A DNA stretch of 23,882 nt from an uncultured Clostridia bacterium (GTDB taxonomy: Bacteria > Bacillota > Clostridia > Oscillospirales > CAG-382). The notes under the pieces were generated by a model that worked only from the letters and a program-made list of their open reading frames with translations, had not been told where the DNA came from and made no database searches. The stretch's first letter is position 1; the number at the start of each line of letters is the position of its first letter. Positions 1 to 6,610 of this stretch are shown piece after piece. The stretch lies in contig CANQVQ010000013.1 of NCBI GenBank assembly GCA_947627335.1, forward strand, positions 1-23,882, given 5' to 3'. The position numbers and the translations under genes were made by a program.

Positions 1-681
1 CTTCATGGTCGGCACGTCCATGTTGTCGAGCATGATGATGTCCGCCCCCGCGTCCAGCGCTTCCCGCACCATTTCGAGCGTTTCGGTCTCGACTTCGATC
101 TTGCGCACGAACGGGGCGTACGCTTTCGCCAGCCGCACGGCGTTCGCGATGCTCCCGGCGGCGCCGATGTGGTTGTCCTTCAGCAGCACGCCGTCGGAGA
201 GGTTGTAGCGGTGGTTGGAGCCGCCGCCGACCGTGACGGCATACTTTTCAAAGATGCGCATATTCGGGGTGGTCTTGCGGGTGTCGAGCAGGGTGATCCC
301 GGTGCCTTCCAGCAGTTCCGCGACCGAACGGGTGTAGGTGGCGATCCCGCTCATGCGCTGGAGGTAGTTCAGCGCCGTCCGTTCGCCGGAGAGCAGGACG
401 CGGACGTCCCCGCGCAGCACGCCGAGCTTCTGCCCCTTCTCCACCTGGTCGCCGTCCTTGCAGAAGGCTTCAAACGAGGTTTTCGGGTCGAGCAGGGTAA
501 ACACCCGGGCGAATACGCCGAGCCCCGCGATGACGCCGTCCTGCTTGCAGAGCAGATCGACTTCGCCCGGCACGGCTTCCTTCATCACCGCGTTGGTGGT
601 CACGTCCTCGCTGGAGATGTCCTCGCGCAGGGCGGAAAGCAGGAACGGGTCTGCGTTGAGCAGCATGGTCAGTTCATTCAC
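1..681 (-). CDS. nadC: Quinolinate phosphoribosyltransferase (nicotinate-nucleotide pyrophosphorylase), C-terminus cut by window edge
   Basis: NadC converts quinolinate and PRPP to nicotinate mononucleotide, the last step of de novo NAD synthesis before the shared NaMN branch; it is cytosolic. The 227 codons present begin MNELTMLLNADPF and contain the family hallmarks LSGERTALNYLQRMSG (binding-site region), LDTRKTTPNMR, VGGGSNHRYNLSDGVLLKDNH and the barrel segment VETETLEMVREALDAGADI. About 50-60 residues are missing at the left edge compared with the usual ~280. The start is the GTG at 681-679: it overlaps the nadB stop (674-676) and follows an AAGGATGAAG ribosome-binding stretch; an in-frame ATG at 666 is the alternative. 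The overlap implies translational coupling to nadB. Identification is firm from motifs and operon context. Confidence 0.95.
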   Translation of the reverse strand, partial: MNELTMLLNADPFLLSALREDISSEDVTTNAVMKEAVPGEVDLLCKQDGVIAGLGVFARVFTLLDPKTSFEAFCKDGDQVEKGQKLGVLRGDVRVLLSGERTALNYLQRMSGIATYTRSVAELLEGTGITLLDTRKTTPNMRIFEKYAVTVGGGSNHRYNLSDGVLLKDNHIGAAGSIANAVRLAKAYAPFVRKIEVETETLEMVREALDAGADIIMLDNMDVPTMK

Positions 682-1945
682 GGCTCTTCTTCATCCTTTC
701 GATTTCCTCGCGGATCTCGCCCGCGTAGCGGTTGATGTGTTCCGGCTCCCGCGGCTGCAGGCGGAGGTATTCCGCCTTCGACGGGAAGTCGTTCTCCAAA
801 GCGATGCGGGACGCCGCCCGCCCGGCGAACACCAGGCTTTCCAGCAGCGAATTGCTCGCGAGGCGGTTCGCCCCGTGGACCCCGTTGCAGGCGGTCTCGC
901 CGACGGCGTACAGGTGCGCCATGCCGGTGCGGCTGTACTCGTCCACCGCCACGCCGCCCATGAAGTAATGCTGGGCGGGGACGACCGGGATCGGCTGCTT
1001 CGTCACGTCGAACCCTTCCTCCAGACAATGGCGGTAAATGTTGGGGAAGTGGTCGAGGATGGCGGACTTCCCGACCGGGGACATATCCAGCCACACGAAC
1101 TTCGACCCTTCCTTCTTCATCTGCGCACGGATCGCCTTGGTCAGCTCGTCGCGGGGGAGCAGCTCGTTGACGAAGCGCTGCATCTGCCCGTCGTACAGCT
1201 TCGCGCCCTCCCCCCGGACGGATTCGGAGATCAGGAACCGCCGTCCCGGCTTTTGGGAGTAAAGCGTCGTCGGGTGGATCTGGATATAGTCCACGTCCTT
1301 GAGCGGGACGCCGTGCCGCAGGCAGACGGCGAGCGCGTCGCCGGTCAGGTGCGGGAAGTTGGTGGAGTTTTCGTACAGTCCGCCGATCCCGCCGGTCGCC
1401 AGCACCGTGTCCGCCGCGTAGCATTCGCTTTCCTCGGTCAGCACGCCGTAGCACCGCCCGTCGCGGGCGATCAGGTCGATCATGCGCGTATGCTCGAGGA
1501 TGGTGACGTTCGGGAGCGAACGGACCTTGGCGAGCAGCTTGCTCGTGATCTCCTTGCCGGTGACGTCCTGGTGGAACAAAATCCGGGGGCGGGAATGCGC
1601 CCCTTCGCGGGTATAGGCGAAATCCTCCCCGTTCCGGGCAAATTCCACCCCGCAATCGATCAGATTGCGGATGGTCTGCCGCGAGGAACGGATCATCAGC
1701 TCCACGGAGCGCACGTTATTCAGATAGTGACCGGCGCGGAGCGTATCCTCGAAGAAGCTGTCGTAATCCGCTTCCTCGCGCAGCACGCAGATCCCGCCCT
1801 GCGCCAAAAAGGAATCGCTCTCCTCCACGCCCGCTTTGGTGAGCATCAGGACGGAGCGGTCCCGGGGCAGCTGCAGCGCACAGTACAGTCCGCCGGCGCC
1901 CGTGCCGACGATGACGACGTCGGCGAAACGCTTGGTTCGTCGCAT
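674..1945 (-). CDS. nadB: L-aspartate oxidase, short clostridial form
   Basis: NadB is a FAD-dependent oxidase (or fumarate-linked dehydrogenase) that turns L-aspartate into iminoaspartate for quinolinate synthesis by NadA. The 423-residue product has the N-terminal dinucleotide-binding motif VIVGTGAGG (residues 11-19), SDSFLAQGGI, the substrate-loop region SRPRILFHQDVTGKEI, LATGGIGGLYENSTN, QIHPTTL, ESVRGEGAKL, and the C-terminal flavin segment YAVGETACNGVHGANRL. It is about 100 residues shorter than E. coli NadB because it stops soon after the FAD domain and lacks most of the helical C-terminal domain, as is common in Clostridia. The ATG at 1945 has only a distant GGGA-like site. It is followed by nadC with an 8-base overlap. 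No nadA is visible upstream; it may lie beyond the left edge. Confidence 0.96.
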   Translation of the reverse strand: MRRTKRFADVVIVGTGAGGLYCALQLPRDRSVLMLTKAGVEESDSFLAQGGICVLREEADYDSFFEDTLRAGHYLNNVRSVELMIRSSRQTIRNLIDCGVEFARNGEDFAYTREGAHSRPRILFHQDVTGKEITSKLLAKVRSLPNVTILEHTRMIDLIARDGRCYGVLTEESECYAADTVLATGGIGGLYENSTNFPHLTGDALAVCLRHGVPLKDVDYIQIHPTTLYSQKPGRRFLISESVRGEGAKLYDGQMQRFVNELLPRDELTKAIRAQMKKEGSKFVWLDMSPVGKSAILDHFPNIYRHCLEEGFDVTKQPIPVVPAQHYFMGGVAVDEYSRTGMAHLYAVGETACNGVHGANRLASNSLLESLVFAGRAASRIALENDFPSKAEYLRLQPREPEHINRYAGEIREEIERMKKSRE

Positions 1946-1980
1946 GATAGCAGTGTTTCCCTTTCTGAGATACCGTATCT

Positions 1981-2009
1981 ATTTTACACCCAAAGTTGAC
2001 ATCTGTCAA
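1981..2009 (-). promoter_or_regulatory. nadB promoter with overlapping palindromic operator
   Basis: On the minus strand, TTGACA (2009-2004), a 17-base spacer and TAAAAT (1986-1981) form a near-consensus sigma-A promoter 36 bases upstream of nadB. The -35 box is half of a perfect palindrome, TTGACATCTGTCAA (1996-2009 on the plus strand), with TGTC just outside. A dyad covering the -35 is where a repressor would sit. NiaR (YrxA) is the known niacin-responsive repressor of nad operons in Firmicutes; assigning this site to NiaR is inference. Confidence 0.75.
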
Positions 2010-2136
2010 GACACCTTGCCCGCTTTTCCGCCCGGACGCCGTATTTTCGTGCGTTTGGACAAACCGCGACGCCCGTTCGGGGGCGTTTTGCGTCGTTTTG
2101 CGAAAGGGAAAGCGGTCGAAAGCGCCCGTCCGTTCC

Positions 2137-2165
2137 TTGACAAAGCGTGCGAACTGTGGTAAGAT
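2137..2165 (+). promoter_or_regulatory. Promoter of the RlmI-type gene
   Basis: TTGACA (2137-2142), a 17-base spacer and TAAGAT (2160-2165) lie 33 bases before the GTG start, followed by the ribosome binding site GAGGAAGG at 2183-2190. Confidence 0.8.
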
Positions 2166-2197
2166 AGACGCAACGGAGAAACGAGGAAGGAAAAAAC

Positions 2198-3436
2198 GTG
2201 GAACGGACATACGGAAAGCTGACGGTCAGCGAAAAAGCCGAAAGGAGCCTGCGGGGCGGACACCCGTGGGTCTACGGGGACGAGGTGACGGGGATCGAGC
2301 GCCCTTGCGCGAACGGGGAACTGACGGACGTGTATTCCGGCAAGGGCAAGTGGCTGGGGACCGGGTTCTACAACGACTGTTCCAAGCTGCGTGTGCGCCT
2401 GCTGTCGGACAACCCGAACGACCGCTTCGACGAGGCGTTCTGGACGCGTCGCCTGCGCTATGCGCTCGCCTACCGGCAGACCGTGATGGGCGGGGATTTC
2501 TCCGACCCGTCGGCGGGGTGCCGACTGGTGTTCGGGGAGTCCGACCAACTGCCCGGGCTGACCGTGGACCGCTTCGGCGACGTGCTTTCGGCGGAGTGCC
2601 TGTGTTACGGCATGGAGGTGCGGAAGGAATTCCTGTACGGGACGCTCGTGCGCCTGCTGCGGGAGGAGTTCGGCGTGTCCGTGCGTGCGCTGTATGAGCG
2701 GAACGATTCGCCGATCCGCACCTTGGAGGGTCTGCCTGTCGGGAGAGGGTTTTACCCGCTCGACGGACTGCGGACCGACCTGTCCGGCAAGACCGAGATC
2801 GTCGAAAACGGGATCCGCTACGAGGTGGACTACGCGAACGGGCAAAAGACCGGCTTCTTCCTCGACCAGAAGGACAACCGCAAAGCCGTCGCCCGCATCG
2901 CGAAGGGGAAACGCGTCCTCGACTGCTTCACGCACACCGGCGCGTTCGCGCTCAACGCCGCCAAAGCGGGTGCGGAACACGTCACGGCGGTGGACATTTC
3001 CGCCGACGCGCTCGCCCTCGCGAAGGCGAACGCGGTCCGCAACGGGCTGGACGGGCGTATGGATTTCGTGCAGGCGGACGTGTTCGACCTGCTGACCGAA
3101 CTGCGGAAAGGCGGCGGGACGCCCTACGATTTCATCATCCTCGATCCGCCCGCCTTCACCAAGAGCAGCCGCACGGTCCGTTCCGCTTACAACGGCTACC
3201 GCGAGATCAACCGCGAAGCGATGCGGCTCCTGCCCCGGGGCGGGTACCTCGCGACCTGCTCCTGCTCGCACTTCATGAAGGAGGACCTGTTCCGCGAGAT
3301 GCTCCTGGACGCGTCCGCCGACGCGTCGGTCCGTCTGCGGCAGATCGAAGCCCGTCAGCAGGCGGCGGACCACCCGATCCTCTGGAGGGTGCCGGAGACG
3401 TACTATTTGAAGTTTTATCTGTTCCAGACGGTATAG
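2198..3436 (+). CDS. rlmI: Class I SAM-dependent 23S rRNA methyltransferase, RlmI family
   Basis: RlmI-family enzymes methylate C5 of a cytosine in 23S rRNA (C1962 in E. coli). The 412-residue protein has an N-terminal PUA-like RNA-binding domain (SLRGGHPWVYGDEV, residues ~17-30), a central linker domain (YERNDSPIRTLEGLP), the conserved NGQKTGFFLDQKDNR segment, and a Rossmann methyltransferase domain with motif I VLDCFTHTGAFAL, the acidic VDIS, motif IV DPPAF (D316) and motif VI CSCSHF (C354/C356). The GTG start at 2198 is chosen because GAGGAAGG lies 7 bases upstream and family proteins begin here. It is monocistronic, divergent from nadB and followed by hairpins. The family is sure; exact base specificity is inferred from homology. 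Confidence 0.93.
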   Translation: MERTYGKLTVSEKAERSLRGGHPWVYGDEVTGIERPCANGELTDVYSGKGKWLGTGFYNDCSKLRVRLLSDNPNDRFDEAFWTRRLRYALAYRQTVMGGDFSDPSAGCRLVFGESDQLPGLTVDRFGDVLSAECLCYGMEVRKEFLYGTLVRLLREEFGVSVRALYERNDSPIRTLEGLPVGRGFYPLDGLRTDLSGKTEIVENGIRYEVDYANGQKTGFFLDQKDNRKAVARIAKGKRVLDCFTHTGAFALNAAKAGAEHVTAVDISADALALAKANAVRNGLDGRMDFVQADVFDLLTELRKGGGTPYDFIILDPPAFTKSSRTVRSAYNGYREINREAMRLLPRGGYLATCSCSHFMKEDLFREMLLDASADASVRLRQIEARQQAADHPILWRVPETYYLKFYLFQTV

Positions 3437-3498
3437 TTCGGGTGGCAAACGCAGTCGCGGCGGCGTCGCTGCGCGTCGCCTTGCTCTGTGGTTTTCCT

Positions 3499-3524
3499 AT
3501 TCAAAGCGGCGAGCCGCTTTGAAT
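3499..3524. repeat. Perfect inverted repeat, 12-bp stem, 2-base loop
   Basis: ATTCAAAGCGGC, loop GA, then the exact reverse complement. It lies 62 bases after the RlmI stop and has no T-tract on either side, so it is not a canonical terminator. Confidence 0.9.
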
Positions 3525-3544
3525 GACAAATACTCCCCCCTCGG

Positions 3545-3569
3545 AACCTGCCGACGGTGTCGGCAGGTT
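3545..3569. repeat. Perfect inverted repeat, 11-bp stem, 3-base loop
   Basis: AACCTGCCGAC, loop GGT, then the exact reverse complement. It is unrelated in sequence to the hairpin 20 bases upstream. Confidence 0.9.
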
Positions 3570-3636
3570 TGAAAATACGGTTCGGCTTGCGCCAATGCTG
3601 ACGTCGCCTTCGCCGGTTTTCTCTTGCGGAGTCACT

Positions 3637-3662
3637 GCTCCAAACACAGTTGTGTTTGGAGC
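3637..3662. repeat. Perfect inverted repeat, 12-bp stem, 2-base loop
   Basis: GCTCCAAACACA, loop GT, then the exact reverse complement. A further small stem (GCGTG/CACGC, 3661-3675) overlaps its right edge, so alternative folds are possible. Confidence 0.9.
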
Positions 3663-3671
3663 GTGCGGCAC

Positions 3672-3700
3672 ACGCCCGCCTGCGGGGCGTTATTTTTATT
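3672..3700 (+). terminator. Weak terminator-like hairpin
   Basis: ACGCCC (3672-3677) pairs with GGGCGT (3685-3690) and is followed by TATTTTTATT. The stem is short but the T-rich tail fits a rho-independent terminator reading rightward. Confidence 0.4.
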
Positions 3701-3738
3701 GGAAACGCTTCGCGTTATTGAATGGAAACATTGCCCAC

Positions 3739-3786
3739 GGCTCGGTTGCGTTCATGCCGCAACCGAGCCTTAGTTTGTTTTTTTAC
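3739..3786 (+). terminator. Rho-independent terminator-like hairpin
   Basis: GGCTCGGTTGCG (3739-3750) and CGCAACCGAGCC (3758-3769) form a perfect 12-bp stem with a 7-base loop, followed by TTAGTTTG and a T-run. It would stop read-through before the BlaI-type operon. The last member of the hairpin cluster, it is the only long-stem one with a T-run tail. Confidence 0.65.
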
Positions 3787-3825
3787 CCGGAAAAACGTTT
3801 TCCAAAAAAATTTTTACAAACCCCC

Positions 3826-3873
3826 TTGACAAATCTGTCTACAAGTGGTAAACTGTCTACAAGAAGCAGACAG
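3826..3873 (+). promoter_or_regulatory. Promoter and candidate BlaI-type operators
   Basis: TTGACA (3826-3831), a 17-base spacer and TAAACT (3849-3854) form the promoter. CTGTCTACAAG occurs twice (3835-3845 and 3853-3863), an 18-base spacing close to two helical turns. Dyads GACA-N4-TGTC (3828-3839) and CTGTCT-N9-AGACAG (3853-3873) cover the -35 and -10/start regions. BlaI/MecI/CopY proteins bind ACA/TGT dyads in their own promoters, so autorepression is the natural reading (inference). Confidence 0.75.
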
Positions 3874-3890
3874 AAAAGGAGGGGTTCGCG

Positions 3891-4262
3891 TTGAAGGAGA
3901 TGCAGATGGGGGAGATCGAGTCGCGATTCGCCGAGATCATCTGGCAGAACCAGCCGATTTCGACCTCCGCGCTCGTGCGGCTGAGCGAACAGACGCTCGG
4001 CTGGAAGCGGACGACCACCTACACGGTCCTCAAGCGGCTGTGCGAGAAGGGCATTTTCCAAATGCGGGAAAGCACCGTGACGTCCCTGGTTTCCCGCGAG
4101 GAATTCTACGCGCTGCAGAGCGAAAAATTCGTGCGGGAGACGTTCGGCGGGTCGCTGCCGTCCTTCCTGACCGCGTTCGCGGCACGCAAGAAGCTGACGG
4201 CGGAGGAGATTGAGGCGATCCGCCGCTTCATCGATTCGTTCGGGGAGGGGGACGCGGAATGA
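3891..4262 (+). CDS. BlaI/MecI/CopY-family transcriptional repressor
   Basis: A small winged-helix repressor of 123 residues, expected to bind operators as a dimer and to be inactivated by proteolysis triggered by the partner receptor. The N-terminal winged helix covers residues ~7-75 (ESRFAEIIWQNQPISTSALV, WKRTTTYTVLKRLCEKGIF, the wing around STVTSLVS). A C-terminal dimerisation helix region follows, with the FGGSLPSFLTAF stretch typical of clostridial members. I choose the TTG at 3891 because a perfect AAGGAGGGG (3876-3884) lies 6 bases upstream; the ATG at 3900 is too far. Its stop overlaps the start of the receptor gene (ATGA), so the two are coupled. The regulated target genes are unknown; beta-lactam sensing cannot be concluded. 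Confidence 0.93.
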   Translation: MKEMQMGEIESRFAEIIWQNQPISTSALVRLSEQTLGWKRTTTYTVLKRLCEKGIFQMRESTVTSLVSREEFYALQSEKFVRETFGGSLPSFLTAFAARKKLTAEEIEAIRRFIDSFGEGDAE

Positions 4263-5749
4263 CGGTTGCGGAGCTGTTTTTGACGGTACTCAACCGAGCC
4301 GTCGCCGCCGGTTGGGTCCTGCTGGCGCTTCTGGCGCTGCGACCGTTCCTGCGGAAGGTGTCGCGTGGGTTCTGCTGTGCGGCGTGGGGGCTTGCGGCGT
4401 TTCGCCTGCTCTGCCCGTTCACGCTGCAAAGCGTCCTGAGCCTCGTTCCCGACGCGCAGCCGGTCTCGGTGAGCGGGGCGGCTGCGGTCGTTCCGTTCGA
4501 TCTGCCGAGCGGTGCGGAAAGCGCCCTGCCGACGGCGAGTGTTCCGACGGAAACGGAAGGGTCGTCCGTGTTCGCGCAGGTGGTCGCGACGCTGTGGCTG
4601 GTCGGCGTGGCGGTGCTGCTCCTGTACGCCGTGTGGTCCTTCGTGCGGCTGCATCTGACGGTGCGGGAAGCGGTCAGGCACCCGGGCGGATACTGGGTCA
4701 GCGATCGGATCGGGACGCCGTGCCTCGTCGGGTTTTTCCGTCCGCGCATCGTCCTGCCGGTCGGGATCGACGAAGGCGACGTGCCGTATGTCCTCGCGCA
4801 CGAGAAAGCGCATCGATCGCGGCACGACCCGTGGCGCAAGCTGATCGCCTACGGGGTATTTGCGGTGTTCTGGTTCCAGCCGTTGGTGTGGGCGGCGTAC
4901 TTCCTGTTCCAGCGGGACGTGGAGTTCGCCTGCGACGAACGGGCGCTGCGGGGGATCGGGGCGGACCTCGACCGGCGCAAGCGCTATGCGCGTGCCTTGC
5001 TGAACGGGTCGTCCCCGCGCCTGCCGGATAAGGCGCGTCTGGTGCGCCCGCTGACGTTCGGCGGATACCAGGTCAAGCGGCGGGTGCGCTCGGTGCTGAC
5101 CTATCGCAGACCCACGGCGGTGCGGGTGTGCGCGGCGGTGGTCGTGTGCGCGGCGGTCGCGGCGTGCTTCCTGACCGACCCGGTGTCCCTCGCGCAGGAG
5201 CTTCCCGTCGTTTCTACGGCGGCGACCGCCCCGGCGGAGGACCCGCAGCCGGCTCGTCAGCCGGAACTGCCCGTACAGAAAGCGGATACGCCGACCCTGC
5301 CGGACCCGATCCTCGCCTCCGACGAAAAGGTCAGCGAGGAAGGGTATGCCGCCTATCGGGAGCAGTGGCTCGCCACTGTGGACTATCCCTGCACGGAAGC
5401 GAGCATCTGGTTCAGGTACCTGTGGGGCGGCATGAAACAGTACTGGCTGGAGACGCCCGAGGGGAGCGTCATGGTGTTCAACAATCCCTCGCCGGAGGAC
5501 ATTACGCTGTCCTTCCAATATGAGAGCCACGAATACAAGTCGCCGGACGAATACACCGACGAGGATTGGGCGCACGCCGCCGATCCGAACCGGACGCCTC
5601 CGTACAACGTGATCGGCACGTACGACGTGACGCTGGTGGTCCCCGCGAAGGACACCGCCGGTGTGCTGATCCCGATCGAACTCGGGAAAGGGAGCTGCAT
5701 GACGATCTCCCGCGGTGGATTCACGGTCAGTTCGGCGCAGGACGGCTGA
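4259..5749 (+). CDS. BlaR1-type M56 membrane metalloprotease receptor with novel extracellular domain
   Basis: A 496-residue integral membrane sensor-protease. Hydrophobic segments lie around residues 12-30, 37-55, 100-125 and 193-215, with a final membrane helix near 287-305. The cytosolic zinc-protease site is HEKAH (181-185), with the downstream FACDERAL segment supplying the usual third-ligand region. In this family a ligand binding outside activates the protease, which destroys the BlaI-type repressor. The extracellular part (about 306-496) is not a penicillin-binding domain: no SxxK/KTG is evident. It is a proline-rich linker followed by a domain (358-490) that I do not recognise. That domain is nearly duplicated in the next gene. 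Two cysteines in it (Tyr-Pro-Cys-Thr and Gly-Ser-Cys) could form a disulfide. The ligand is unknown. Confidence 0.9.
   Translation: MTVAELFLTVLNRAVAAGWVLLALLALRPFLRKVSRGFCCAAWGLAAFRLLCPFTLQSVLSLVPDAQPVSVSGAAAVVPFDLPSGAESALPTASVPTETEGSSVFAQVVATLWLVGVAVLLLYAVWSFVRLHLTVREAVRHPGGYWVSDRIGTPCLVGFFRPRIVLPVGIDEGDVPYVLAHEKAHRSRHDPWRKLIAYGVFAVFWFQPLVWAAYFLFQRDVEFACDERALRGIGADLDRRKRYARALLNGSSPRLPDKARLVRPLTFGGYQVKRRVRSVLTYRRPTAVRVCAAVVVCAAVAACFLTDPVSLAQELPVVSTAATAPAEDPQPARQPELPVQKADTPTLPDPILASDEKVSEEGYAAYREQWLATVDYPCTEASIWFRYLWGGMKQYWLETPEGSVMVFNNPSPEDITLSFQYESHEYKSPDEYTDEDWAHAADPNRTPPYNVIGTYDVTLVVPAKDTAGVLIPIELGKGSCMTISRGGFTVSSAQDG
5330..5728 (+). repeat. Duplicated sensor-domain block, copy A (in the receptor)
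   Basis: This 399-base block aligns without gaps to 6197-6595. By my hand alignment the encoded domains match at 113 of 133 residues, and long stretches are identical at DNA level, for example around GACGTGACGCTGGTGGTCCC. It marks a recent duplication. Confidence 0.95.
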
Positions 5750-5775
5750 AGCGGGTCAGAGAAAGAAAAAAACGT

Positions 5776-5804
5776 CCGGCGTCCGTCGGGGGATGGGACG
5801 CCGG
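5776..5804 (-). terminator. Terminator-like hairpin oriented leftward
   Basis: CCGGCGTCC and GGACGCCGG form a perfect 9-bp stem with an 11-base loop. On the minus strand it is followed within three bases by a run of seven T, as in a rho-independent terminator. On the plus strand no T-run follows. No minus-strand gene is visible to its right before the defence island, so its purpose is unclear. Confidence 0.5.
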
Positions 5805-5959
5805 GGCGGAATCGGGGGGAATCCGGCAAAGACCGGGACTTTTGGGGGAAAAATCGGGGGAACGCTCTGCGCCGCAGGGGGGTGTTTTTCCTTGCGCCCT
5901 CTTTGGTCGGAACGGTCGATGCTTTGATTCATAGATTCTGAAAAAAGGAGGAAACAAGC

Positions 5960-6610
5960 ATGAAAAAGACACTTGCGATCGTTCTCGCGGTGCTTTGCGC
6001 ACTGACGCTGAGCCTTGTCGCGTTGGCGGAAGGGATGGACGCGTCGGAGAGCGCGGTCGAGGAGACCGTGCCGACCGACGACGTCGCGGTGGAAGTCGTC
6101 GAGGAGCCTGTCGAGGAACCCGCTGAGGAACCCGCTGAGGAACCCGTCGAGGAGCCCGTGGAAACGGAAAACCGGGAGAGCGCCGAATCCGACTTCGTCA
6201 GCGAAGAAGGGTTTGCCGCCTATCGGGAACAACGACTCGCCAATGCGGACTATCCCTACACGGAAGCGGACCTCTGGTTCGGCTATCTGTGGGGAGATAT
6301 GAAGCAGTACTGGGTGGAGACCCCGGAGGGGAGCGTCATGACGTTTGACAACCCCTCGCCGGAGGACATTACGCTGTCCTTGCGGTATGAGAGCCACGAA
6401 TACAAGTCGCCGGACGAGTACACCGACGAGGATTGGGCGGTCGCCGCCGATCCGAACCGGACGCCTCCGTACAACGTGATCGGCACGTACGACGTGACGC
6501 TGGTGGTCCCTGCAGGGGATACCGCCGGTGTGCTGATCCCGATCGACCTCGGGTGTGGCGGTTATATGACGATCTCCCGTGGCGGATTCACGGTCGATCT
6601 GACGGATTGA
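5960..6610 (+). CDS. Secreted stand-alone copy of the receptor's sensor domain
   Basis: A 216-residue exported protein of unknown function. Residues 1-23 form a Sec signal peptide (KK, a hydrophobic core, cleavage likely after VALA). An acidic linker follows, including a tandem EEP(V/A) repeat at residues ~47-66 and total length to ~79. Residues 80-212 are an 85% identical copy of the extracellular domain of the BlaR1-type receptor just upstream. There is no lipobox, membrane anchor or sorting signal, so it should be released. The two domain cysteines of the receptor are tyrosines here, and a different single cysteine (Leu-Gly-Cys) appears. ATG at 5960 follows AAGGAGG by 8 bases. I see no strong promoter in the 210-base gap, so read-through from the receptor gene is possible. 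It could be a decoy, ligand scavenger or co-sensor (inference). Confidence 0.85.
   Translation: MKKTLAIVLAVLCALTLSLVALAEGMDASESAVEETVPTDDVAVEVVEEPVEEPAEEPAEEPVEEPVETENRESAESDFVSEEGFAAYREQRLANADYPYTEADLWFGYLWGDMKQYWVETPEGSVMTFDNPSPEDITLSLRYESHEYKSPDEYTDEDWAVAADPNRTPPYNVIGTYDVTLVVPAGDTAGVLIPIDLGCGGYMTISRGGFTVDLTD
6098..6157 (+). repeat. Five-unit 12-base tandem repeat encoding EEP(V/A)
   Basis: Five units of the form G(T/C)(C/T)GAGGA(G/A)CC(T/C), two of them identical (6122-6133 and 6134-6145). It encodes the extended acidic Glu-Glu-Pro spacer between the signal peptide and the sensor domain, and its length could vary by slippage in frame. Confidence 0.9.
6197..6595 (+). repeat. Duplicated sensor-domain block, copy B (in the secreted protein)
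   Basis: The partner of 5330-5728, offset by 867 bases, with no insertions or deletions across 399 bases. The similarity ends sharply at both borders, coinciding with the ends of the protein domain. Confidence 0.95.

Larger units (their letters stand above)
3437..3890. other. 454-base gene-free spacer filled with hairpins
   Basis: No credible gene lies here. The stretch holds at least four near-perfect inverted repeats with very short loops (3499-3524, 3545-3569, 3637-3662, 3739-3769), smaller stems at 3672-3690 and 3704-3716, a T-rich terminator tail, and then the promoter of the BlaI-type gene. A 123-residue open frame through it is composed of the palindromes and has no ribosome binding site. 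Confidence 0.8.

Noticed and set aside
458..1999. 513-residue plus-strand open frame over nadB/nadC
   Set aside because: Antisense shadow of two well-identified enzymes.
2006..3448. 480-residue minus-strand open frame opposite the RlmI-type gene
   Set aside because: Antisense shadow; RlmI motifs and a promoter with ribosome site exist on the plus strand.
3523..3894. 123-residue open frame in the hairpin-rich spacer
   Set aside because: Runs through perfect palindromes, has no ribosome binding site and overlaps the BlaI-type promoter.
4259..5749. True beta-lactam sensor BlaR1/MecR1
   Set aside because: The protease part fits, but the extracellular domain lacks the penicillin-binding serine and lysine motifs, and no beta-lactamase gene is present.
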